From NCBI GenBank assembly GCA_049602155.1, contig JBMYRH010000014.1:1-64000 (forward strand): a stretch of 64,000 nt of DNA, written 5' to 3'. The stretch comes from JBMYRH01 sp049602155 (GTDB lineage: Bacteria > Myxococcota_A > UBA9042 > PHBI01 > JBMYRH01). Under the pieces are notes generated by a model, which was not told where the DNA came from, made no database searches, and was given only the letters and a program-made list of their open reading frames with translations. Position numbers and translations under genes: made by a program. Position 1 is the stretch's first letter. Each line of letters starts with the position of its first letter. This document shows, one piece after another, positions 33,086-40,726 of this stretch.

Positions 33086-34246
33086 CTATAAGGTCTGGCC
33101 GGCTTTCGCGAAGGCGGCGACGACGCGCTCTAGGCTGTCTGATAGGGGGAGAGCTAGCGCCACCCCGTCTCGCCAGCTTGGGTGAGATGAGTGCGCTACG
33201 ATCACACCCGCGACTGCCAACGCGTCACGCAGCGCGGCGCCGTCCGTACCTGGCCGCCGAACCATGACGCACGGCGCGCCCCCCGCCGACGCTTCAAAGC
33301 CAGGCAAGGCATGGAGCGCGGTGCGGAGCTCAGAGCGGACGTTGGATCGTGCGACGATCGTGCGGCGTGCTTCAGCCGTGTGATCAAGGGCCAACCAAGC
33401 AGCTGCCGCGAGGGGAGCAACGAGCGACGCCACAGCGTCCACCGACCACACTTTGGCGAGCGTTTTAGTCTCTGCGACGGCGTAAAGCATCTGTCCTGGA
33501 CCCACGCCTGGAATGGCCCTCAAGACAATCAAGCCATCGGTCGGGAGATCGTCGTCTTCAAAGAGGATCAGCGCCGAGTCTGCCCGTGGACGCATCACGC
33601 GCGGGAGCCCCGAGACTGGATCAGAGTACGCGAGGGCGGTCTCATCCACGATGACCAAGAGCCCTGCATGGAGTGCCTGTTGAACCGCAGAGAGGGGGGA
33701 CATCGTCCCCGTAGGGATGTCGGGCCGACCCAAGATCGTAGCGCGGAGTTTCCCGTCACCGATGACGCGCTCAAGAGCGTCGTGCTGCATCTCCCAGTCG
33801 CTGCTGCGGCCCACGTCGACGTAGCGGGCACCCTGAGCGAGGATCTGCCGAGTAAACTCTGGTCGGCATGGCGACACGAGGGCGACCTGATCATCCGCCC
33901 CCACGAAGGCTCGAATGATCGGCGCCAAGAGCAGGTCCATCGTCGCGCGGGGGAAGATCTGCCCCGCCTCGAACCCTTGGGCTTTCGCTATCGCGTCCCG
34001 AAGCATCCAGGCCGACGGCTTCGTCATCGAGAGCGGGCTCACGTTTCGAGCTGCGCGACGCACCACATCTGTCGCGTGCACAAGGCCAGAGAGATCGCTC
34101 AAGTCGAGGCCGGGACCAGGGCGACGATCGGGTCGCTGACCACCGGCCCACTCAGGCTCCTCAAGGAAGCGCTGCGATGCATAGCGTTCATCCACCGAGT
34201 AAGCATCGCAGTGGAGACGAGTAGGGGCAAGAGCTACCACCATCAT
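33086..34246 (-). CDS. Aminotransferase-fold protein lacking the PLP lysine
   Basis: This 386-residue protein has the outline of a class I/II aminotransferase close to HisC. GRPDIPTGTMSP sits where NPNNPTG is expected. VIVDETALAYSDP matches the VDEAY strand with Asp201. LIVLRAIPGVGPGQMLYAV matches the region RTFSKxxGLAGLRxGY. In that last segment the Schiff-base lysine is replaced by Gly247, so the usual PLP chemistry should not be possible. It could be a pseudoenzyme or have taken another role. The gene is intact and not frame-shifted. It is divergent from the rhodanese-E1 gene and convergent with mnmE. Confidence 0.65.
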   Translation of the reverse strand: MMVVALAPTRLHCDAYSVDERYASQRFLEEPEWAGGQRPDRRPGPGLDLSDLSGLVHATDVVRRAARNVSPLSMTKPSAWMLRDAIAKAQGFEAGQIFPRATMDLLLAPIIRAFVGADDQVALVSPCRPEFTRQILAQGARYVDVGRSSDWEMQHDALERVIGDGKLRATILGRPDIPTGTMSPLSAVQQALHAGLLVIVDETALAYSDPVSGLPRVMRPRADSALILFEDDDLPTDGLIVLRAIPGVGPGQMLYAVAETKTLAKVWSVDAVASLVAPLAAAAWLALDHTAEARRTIVARSNVRSELRTALHALPGFEASAGGAPCVMVRRPGTDGAALRDALAVAGVIVAHSSHPSWRDGVALALPLSDSLERVVAAFAKAGQTL

Positions 34247-34312
34247 GATCCAGTTGTCATGACTCGGACGATTACCCTAAGGTATCGCCCCATTCGGTTC
34301 TAGGAGGACCAC

Positions 34313-35482
34313 GTGGCGCAGTCATTCCAAGACATGTTGGCATCGGTCAAAGCACAGATCACAGAAGTCTCTGTGCAGACGCTTCAGGAGCAACTGGCGA
34401 GCGACACGCCGCCACTTGTGATCGATATTCGTGAGCCTGATGAGCAGCGCGGAGGCTTGATCCCTGGCTCGGTGACGGTCCCTCGTGGCTTCTTGGAGCT
34501 GCGCATCGAAGGGATTCAACCGGATCGCAGCGCCCCTTTGGCGGTGACCTGCGCAGGGGGGACGCGAAGCGCGCTCGCCGCATCTGCACTTGAGGCCCTC
34601 GGGTACGACAACGTCACGAGCGTCGCAGGCGGCGTCGGTGGCTGGAGTCGCGCAGGGTTCCCTCTGGAGCATCGTCGGATGCTCGACCAAGACCAAAAAG
34701 CTCGATATGCACGCCAGATCATCTTGCCGCAGGTCGGGGAGGCTGGTCAGCAAGCGCTGCTCGACGCCAAAGTGCTCTGCGTGGGTGCGGGAGGCTTAGG
34801 CTGCCCTACGACGCTCTACCTCGCAGCGGCGGGAGTCGGGACGATTGGGATCGTCGATAATGACCTGGCCGATATGTCGAACCTGCAGCGTCAGGTTCTC
34901 CACGGTGAAGAGAAGGTCGGTACCTCGAAGGTCGCGTCTGCCATCGAGTCTCTGACCCGCATCAACAGCGACATCAACATCGTCCCCCATGACCTGCGCT
35001 TGGACTCAACGAACGTCATGGAGGTCTTCGACGGATACGACATCGTCGTCGACGGGACCGACAACTTCCCCACGCGGTACCTGATCAACGACGCCTGTGT
35101 CTTCCTTGGCATCCCGAACGTGCACGGCTCGATCTTCCACTTCGATGGCCAAGTCACCGTCTTCAATGCACCCGATGGGGGGCCCTGTTACCGCTGCCTC
35201 TACCCCGAGCCACCGCCTCCTGAGTTAGCACCCAGCTGCGCTGAAGCCGGCGTGATTGGAGCGATCTGCGGCATGGTCGGCACCATGCAAGCTGCCGAGA
35301 CCCTGAAGCTCATCTTGGGGGCTGGAAATAACCTGAGCGGACGGGTCCTCTCAATCGACGCCTTAAAGATGACAGTCCGCGAACTGAAGACCCGTCGCGA
35401 TCCAAACTGCCCCGTATGCAGCGAGCATCCGACCATCACAGAGCTCGTTGATTACGAGCAATTCTGCGCAGTCAGCTTGTAA
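34313..35482 (+). CDS. Rhodanese-E1 fusion, MoeB/ThiF-type adenylyltransferase
   Basis: This 389-residue protein would adenylate the C-terminus of a ubiquitin-like sulfur carrier (MoaD or ThiS type) and help sulfur transfer. The start is GTG at 34313 with TAGGAGG upstream. The N-terminal rhodanese domain (about 18-118) has the active loop CAGGTRS with C80. The E1 domain begins about residue 128, with the nucleotide loop GAGGLG at 158-163 and the DNDLADMSNLQRQ strand. Four Cys (292, 295, 366, 369) form the structural zinc site. Rhodanese is N-terminal here, whereas in MoeZ-type fusions it is C-terminal. No sulfur-carrier gene is nearby. Confidence 0.92.
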   Translation: MAQSFQDMLASVKAQITEVSVQTLQEQLASDTPPLVIDIREPDEQRGGLIPGSVTVPRGFLELRIEGIQPDRSAPLAVTCAGGTRSALAASALEALGYDNVTSVAGGVGGWSRAGFPLEHRRMLDQDQKARYARQIILPQVGEAGQQALLDAKVLCVGAGGLGCPTTLYLAAAGVGTIGIVDNDLADMSNLQRQVLHGEEKVGTSKVASAIESLTRINSDINIVPHDLRLDSTNVMEVFDGYDIVVDGTDNFPTRYLINDACVFLGIPNVHGSIFHFDGQVTVFNAPDGGPCYRCLYPEPPPPELAPSCAEAGVIGAICGMVGTMQAAETLKLILGAGNNLSGRVLSIDALKMTVRELKTRRDPNCPVCSEHPTITELVDYEQFCAVSL

Positions 35483-35533
35483 GAACTCTCTGGTTTTTTG
35501 GATCCCAACCGGGACCACTCCCTACACTGCGGC

Positions 35534-36343
35534 ATGATGCGTCTGTCCACACCCCGCCGGGATCGCCCTCGATTCCTCCACTCTCTAGGTCTCCTGGCCT
35601 TCGTGGTCCTCGGTTTATCCTTGGTTTCACCTCCAGCGACCGCGGCCGAGTGCAGCGATTCAAGCGACGACGGCGTCTGCCTCGACGCGGGGACATTTCA
35701 GTGGTGTGAAGACGGTGAGCTGAAGTCAGCGAAGTGCCCCGAGGGTCAAATCTGCGTCGCCGATAACCCGTTCTATGATGGCGCGGGGTGCGTCGCGACT
35801 GATGAGACCGCTTGTGGCGAAATCTCTCCCGAAGGTGAGTGCACGACCGCCAACGGCGTCGTCTGGTGTGACGAAGGCGTCCCGATGGTCTTCCCCTGCG
35901 GAGAAGACAGCGTCTGTGGCTGGGACGAAGACAACGGAGAGTACGATTGCTTACCCCGCTCTAACCTCGCCACAGAAGCTGACGCGCAAAGCTCGGACGA
36001 CTTCGAAGATGGGAGCGAACCCGAAGCGGGGGGAGAGGACACCGCCACAGAAGAGAGTGACCTGGGTCCAGAGCCTGATGCCCAACTCCCAGACGCGCCA
36101 GAACCAGAGCCGGAAGGGACCGAGGAGCCCGAAGGAGTCGACTCCGACGACATGGCAGCGGGCACCATGAGCCCAAGCGTCACCCCGACAGACACGAGCG
36201 CGATGGATGAGTCACCTGCCACCGAGGACCCCAGCGACGGTTGCCAGGGTGCTCGCTCTAGCCACAATGGGCTGCTGCTCCTGTGGACCATCGCGCTTCT
36301 TATGGTGGTCCGGCGACGCGACGGTAGCGTAACCACCGCATAG
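35534..36343 (+). CDS. Cys-rich surface protein with Cys-TM-Arg C-terminal tail
   Basis: The protein is 269 residues from the ATG at 35534; a TTG at 35498 in the same frame lacks a signal peptide at the front. A signal peptide ends near ATAAE. The first 110 mature residues have paired Cys in short repeated modules (CLDAGTFQWCEDGELKSAKC; CTTANGVVWCDEGV). A long acidic Ser/Thr/Pro/Glu linker follows. The C-terminus is DGCQGARSSHNG, then a hydrophobic helix, then VVRRRDG. This resembles MYXO-CTERM tails, processed at the Cys by a myxosortase. Only one Cys is visible, so the match is approximate. The last 44 bases overlap the convergent GT39-like gene. Confidence 0.7.
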   Translation: MMRLSTPRRDRPRFLHSLGLLAFVVLGLSLVSPPATAAECSDSSDDGVCLDAGTFQWCEDGELKSAKCPEGQICVADNPFYDGAGCVATDETACGEISPEGECTTANGVVWCDEGVPMVFPCGEDSVCGWDEDNGEYDCLPRSNLATEADAQSSDDFEDGSEPEAGGEDTATEESDLGPEPDAQLPDAPEPEPEGTEEPEGVDSDDMAAGTMSPSVTPTDTSAMDESPATEDPSDGCQGARSSHNGLLLLWTIALLMVVRRRDGSVTTA

Positions 36344-37949
36344 CCCCACGGTGCCCTCTAAACCGTGCCGCCTCACCGCGCTCCCAGTCTGGACCCAACG
36401 CGACGTCTACCTCAGCCATGCTCAGCGCGAATCGCTCTGGTCGAGCCAAGAGGACGATGAGCGAGCTGGCTGTACCGGTCGCCCGCGCAACCTCCTGAGA
36501 GGACATCACTGGGACTATCTGCTGCCCCACCGCGTAACGTGACACCCCCTCGGCGTCCCAAGCAGGCGCCACGATCACAAGCTCGTCGGGAGCTTCAGCC
36601 AAGGCCTCAATCGCTCCCTTGAAATCCTGCCTAGGCATAAACCCCTCTGAGCCCTGCTCGAGGTGAAGACCCGCAACGACCAACAAGAAGCAGCACAGCG
36701 CAATAGGGACACTGGTGGGGGCTCGCCGCAACGAACAAGACGCACAGAGGACCACCAAGGGGACAAAGACGAGCAGGTTACGCAAAAAGAGCATCGGCTG
36801 AAGTTGGTGCATAAGCAGCACCAAGAGAGGACCAGCGATCATTAACCAAGGGACCAAGGGCAAGCGCACCTGGAGAGGGCGGGCCCACGCAGCAATCGCA
36901 CCCAACATGACCACCGTAACGATGGCCCCATACGCCCAAGGCAATTGCCGTAGATACGCCTCCAAGAGTGACTCACTCATAGGCAACAGGATGAGCGCAA
37001 AGAGCGGCATGATGAGCAAGGTTGCCGCGATGACGAGCCCCGAGGCTAAGGTCACCGGTGCAGCGCCCTGAGGCGGCGCTTCGAGCTCACTCTTCGCATC
37101 AGCTCGAAGTGACCAGGCCCCCCACAGAGCCAACAACACGAGACCTGCCCCCGAGACGATCGCAATAAGCGATGCCTCAAGAGAGGGGAAGGGGCCAAGT
37201 GCGGCCAAGATACGCGAGAAAGGCAGGGTATCGCTGAGGTGCGCTTTCATGACCTCCGGGAGCTCAAACACCTGAACAAACAGCAAAGGCAACCAACACG
37301 CGAGGACCGAGAGCGAGACACACTGCCCCTTCAGCCATTGCCTCCTCCAACCCTGTGCCCGAAGTCGATTCGTCCCAAACACGTAGAGGTTCAACAAGGC
37401 AACCCAAAGTAAGCCGTAGTAGTGCAGCCCCAAGGTCAACACTTCCAACAGGATGACTGTGCGTAACCCTCTCGTTGTGGGGGCCTGAAGCCACCGCTCG
37501 AGTCGCCATACCAAGGCCAAAGCCGCTAACGTAAAGAGCGCATAGGCACGCACCTCAACCGAGTAATGGCTGTGGAACGGAGAGCACGCGAGCAAGAGCC
37601 CACCCAAGAGCGCCACGGGCCAACGAGCCCAAGTGTGGAGCCAACTCATGACAAGCACTAAGGTCCCTAAGCCCGCGACCATCGACAGGCTGCGGAGGGC
37701 CAAGTCGCTCTGGCCCCAGAGCCCGGACCACGCTTTCAGGAGCATGTAATAGCCAGGTGGGTGCACATCGGTGAACCCAATGCGCGTCATCATCAGTGCC
37801 CATGGATCCGAGATGATGGCGGCGCTCATCACCTCATCAATCCAAAACCCCTCGCTCAAGGTGGGGATGCGAACCCACACCGCGACGACGAGGACGACGA
37901 GATACGCGACCGCCGTGTACACTCGCTCCGATGGTGCATCAGATGCCAT
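36300..37949 (-). CDS. GT39/ArnT-like membrane glycosyltransferase
   Basis: This 549-residue inner-membrane protein has more than ten hydrophobic helices. The N-terminal FWIDEVMSAA with the following DVHPPGYY is the pattern of polyprenyl-phosphate sugar transferases of the PMT/ArnT/GT39 type, where the first periplasmic loop holds the catalytic Asp. It would move a sugar from a lipid carrier to a lipid or protein in the periplasm. The target is unknown. Its 3' end overlaps the 3' end of the Cys-rich surface protein gene by 44 bases, in opposite orientation. Confidence 0.85.
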   Translation of the reverse strand: MASDAPSERVYTAVAYLVVLVVAVWVRIPTLSEGFWIDEVMSAAIISDPWALMMTRIGFTDVHPPGYYMLLKAWSGLWGQSDLALRSLSMVAGLGTLVLVMSWLHTWARWPVALLGGLLLACSPFHSHYSVEVRAYALFTLAALALVWRLERWLQAPTTRGLRTVILLEVLTLGLHYYGLLWVALLNLYVFGTNRLRAQGWRRQWLKGQCVSLSVLACWLPLLFVQVFELPEVMKAHLSDTLPFSRILAALGPFPSLEASLIAIVSGAGLVLLALWGAWSLRADAKSELEAPPQGAAPVTLASGLVIAATLLIMPLFALILLPMSESLLEAYLRQLPWAYGAIVTVVMLGAIAAWARPLQVRLPLVPWLMIAGPLLVLLMHQLQPMLFLRNLLVFVPLVVLCASCSLRRAPTSVPIALCCFLLVVAGLHLEQGSEGFMPRQDFKGAIEALAEAPDELVIVAPAWDAEGVSRYAVGQQIVPVMSSQEVARATGTASSLIVLLARPERFALSMAEVDVALGPDWERGEAARFRGHRGAMRWLRYRRVAGPP

Positions 37950-37997
37950 GGTGCGCCCTCGTCCAAAGAGGACACGTCCCCCAGCCTAACGCGCGGT

Positions 37998-38015
37998 GAC
38001 GGAGCGAACTCCGTC
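37998..38015 (-). terminator. Hairpin with UUCG loop after the 899-aa lipoprotein gene
   Basis: A perfect 7-bp stem (GACGGAG with CTCCGTC) closes a loop that reads TTCG on the minus strand. It begins 12 bases after the 899-aa gene stop. There is no T tract, so it is a terminator or mRNA-stabilising hairpin only by position. Confidence 0.4.
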
Positions 38016-38026
38016 TCCACAGCTGT

Positions 38027-40726
38027 CTACTCATCGGGTCCGGTCAACCTGAGCACCGTCCCGATATCCCCTACGACGTAGACGTTGCCTTCACCGTCGC
38101 CTGTGATGTCGTAGAGCGTAGCGACCGAGCCGGTCTCCCATGGCGACCAGGCTTCTCCATCCCAGTGGATCATGTGGCCCTCGCTGCCGACGGCCCAAAT
38201 GTCATCTGCAGCGAGCCCGTAGATGTCCCGCAAGGTGATGCCAAAGGTCGCGTCTTCAAAGTAGGTCCAGGACACGCCGTCCCAGTGAAAGAGGTCTCCC
38301 CCCTCACCGACCGCCCAGACATCATCGGCCGTAGCGCCCCAGATGCCCTGCAAATGTGTCGTGTAGAACTCCTCTGTCCCGTCGTCATAGACCTTAGGAT
38401 CGATGGTCACGCTCGCCCAGGCGAGCTCACCACGCCGCATGATCGTCCCGAGCTTACCGACCGCCCAGACGTCACCACCAGGGAAGCCAAACACCCCACG
38501 CAGGTCTTTATCGGTCTGCGAGGCGATCACCTGCCAGACCTCGCCATTCCATTTGAGGATGGTCCCGTTCGCGCCCGAAGCATAGATCTCCTCGGCGTTT
38601 CGACCCCAGATGCTCTCCAAGCCCGAGCCGGTCGGCCCATCTATCTTCGTCCACTCCACGCCATCCCAGTGGTTGAGAACACCAGTCAACCCAACTGCCC
38701 AGATGTCATCCACAGCCGCGCCCCAAACATCTCGCAGATGCTGAGTCGTTGGAATCGGAGAGTCTTCGACCCAAGAGCCCGCGTGATGCCAGATCTGCGA
38801 ATTCTCGCCGACGAGGACGCGCTCGCCACCCACGCCCCACGCACCGTCGAGCGAGCCGCCGATGACGAGGTTACCGAAGTGCGTGAACCCATCGGTCTTG
38901 TTCCCTTGGAGGATGAGGCCATCCTTACCGGTGATCGTGACCATGCCCGCGTCATCCACCCAGACCGTCTTGAGGTCGAGCATCGCGACGCTTGACGGGA
39001 TCCCGGTCAGCCCAGTCCAGGACACGCCGTCGTAATGAACGACCTGCCCCGCCTGACCAACCGCATAAATGTTGTCCGCGGCATTCCCGTGAACCCCAAA
39101 GAAGTCGCCCTTCAAGGGGGGCGTTGAAGCCATCGTCCAAGTCTCTCCGCTGCCCATGACGATGATCCCGCCATCACCCACAGCCCAGTAGATCGCACCG
39201 TCAGCGGTGTACACATCACGCAAGGTCGTCGCGGTGGGGCTCTCGATCTCGACAATCTGACCCGCGATGGACAGCTTAATCTGGCCCGCAGTCCCGACAA
39301 GCGCCAAAGAGTCGCCAGCCCCGTATACGCCATACCAGGTCACGTCTGTCCCTGCGCCACCAACCGAGCGCCACATCACACCATTCCAGTGTGCAATCGT
39401 CCCTTGGAGGCCCACTGCATACACATCGTCACTCGCTAGCGCAGTAGCACCCCATAGGGTCGGGAATCCGCTGTCGAGCTGCGTGAAGTCACAGGTCGTG
39501 TCGACGACCACGTTGTCCACATAGGCCCCCTCGAACGTGTTGAACGAGCCATCTACAGAGTCAAACACGAAGCGGATAGCGACGGTCTGGCCCATGTAAG
39601 GTGTGAGGTCGATCGTAACCGGGACAAAGCCAGCGGTCGGGAGTGCCGACAGTTGCGCCTTAGACCACGCAAAAGCCGGGTCACCGGCACCATCAATCTC
39701 CACAGTAAAGAGGTCGTAGCCACCGTCAGCCTCAACGTCGAGGAAGAGGTCAAAGGTCAGAGTCGCTGTGCCGCTCTTGGGGAGAACAACTGGTGGACTC
39801 ACCAGCACACCACCGACCTGCTCGGTGGTGTCATAGTCTGGTGGTGTCTTCGTCGGATCGCCAAAGTAGAGCGAGTAAGGCGGGCTCGCAGAGCGCGTCA
39901 TCGAGGGCTGCCAAGTGAGCCCTAAGCCATCCTGAACCGTCCAGCCCTGCATGCTCCCGTTGTCGAAGTTGTAGTTCGCGACCTGGTTACCGCAGCACCC
40001 CGGTCCACCCACAGCCTCAGAGGCACAGAGCCCATCGACACAGCTGTCGATCGTGCACGCGTCCCCGTTTGAGCACTCCGAGTCTGTCTCACATGCGCCA
40101 CCGCCGTAGGGACCAAAGCCCTGCGCGCCGCCGCGTAAAATGGTCCCGCTGATGCCAACCGCCCAGAGATCATCCTCCGACACCCCTGCGACCGCGTTCA
40201 AGAGCGCGCTGCCCTCTCCCTCGTTGAGCACCGACCACTTGCCTTCGCTGTTCTGAGTCGCCACGACGCCGTTGTTACCGGCGACCACGAGGCGACCGTT
40301 CGGACCCGCGTACGCACCCTTAAAGACAAAGTCCGAACTAAGCCCGGTGACGATCTGCTCAAAGAAGCGCTCATCAGGCACTGCGTCTGCGGCGTCATCA
40401 TCAGACGCATCACTAGAGGCAGCGTCCTCTGTCGATGTCGCGTCACCTGACTCGCTCACGTCGTCCGATGCCACATCTGCAGGGTCGGTGTCTGGACCTG
40501 GAGCGACATCTTCGAGGGCCTCTGTGGCATCCTCGACCACTGAATCAGAGGCTTCCGATTCGCCAGTGTCATCCCCTGGGGTCACCTCTCCGCCACCCTC
40601 AGTGTCGGACTCGGTCGATGCCTCCGTCCCTTGATCTCCTGAGGAGTCGCTCCCCGAGGTGCCCGAGCCACAGGCCATAAGCGATAGCGCACATCCAAGC
40701 GCCAACAGATGAGCCAATCGATTCAT
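38027..40726 (-). CDS. Propeller-repeat lipoprotein with a jelly-roll insert
   Basis: This 899-residue lipoprotein has lipobox LMAC (Cys19) and a 100-residue acidic Ser/Asp/Glu linker. A Cys-rich module (CETDSECSNGDACTIDSCVDG, about 212-250) and a jelly-roll-like domain (NYNFDNGSMQGWTV to VDNVVVDTTC, about 250-412) interrupt a beta-propeller made of repeated units such as DDIWAVG, GTIAHWNGVMW and LRGVFG. The repeats continue to the C-terminus. It should sit on the cell surface or face the periplasm. The start has GGAGGG upstream and overlaps the previous gene as ATGA, so the two are co-translated. Confidence 0.85.
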   Translation of the reverse strand: MNRLAHLLALGCALSLMACGSGTSGSDSSGDQGTEASTESDTEGGGEVTPGDDTGESEASDSVVEDATEALEDVAPGPDTDPADVASDDVSESGDATSTEDAASSDASDDDAADAVPDERFFEQIVTGLSSDFVFKGAYAGPNGRLVVAGNNGVVATQNSEGKWSVLNEGEGSALLNAVAGVSEDDLWAVGISGTILRGGAQGFGPYGGGACETDSECSNGDACTIDSCVDGLCASEAVGGPGCCGNQVANYNFDNGSMQGWTVQDGLGLTWQPSMTRSASPPYSLYFGDPTKTPPDYDTTEQVGGVLVSPPVVLPKSGTATLTFDLFLDVEADGGYDLFTVEIDGAGDPAFAWSKAQLSALPTAGFVPVTIDLTPYMGQTVAIRFVFDSVDGSFNTFEGAYVDNVVVDTTCDFTQLDSGFPTLWGATALASDDVYAVGLQGTIAHWNGVMWRSVGGAGTDVTWYGVYGAGDSLALVGTAGQIKLSIAGQIVEIESPTATTLRDVYTADGAIYWAVGDGGIIVMGSGETWTMASTPPLKGDFFGVHGNAADNIYAVGQAGQVVHYDGVSWTGLTGIPSSVAMLDLKTVWVDDAGMVTITGKDGLILQGNKTDGFTHFGNLVIGGSLDGAWGVGGERVLVGENSQIWHHAGSWVEDSPIPTTQHLRDVWGAAVDDIWAVGLTGVLNHWDGVEWTKIDGPTGSGLESIWGRNAEEIYASGANGTILKWNGEVWQVIASQTDKDLRGVFGFPGGDVWAVGKLGTIMRRGELAWASVTIDPKVYDDGTEEFYTTHLQGIWGATADDVWAVGEGGDLFHWDGVSWTYFEDATFGITLRDIYGLAADDIWAVGSEGHMIHWDGEAWSPWETGSVATLYDITGDGEGNVYVVGDIGTVLRLTGPDE

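Noticed and set aside
33191..34303. 370-codon plus-strand frame
   Set aside because: It is antisense to the aminotransferase-fold gene. Its composition is Arg/His-rich with no domain pattern.
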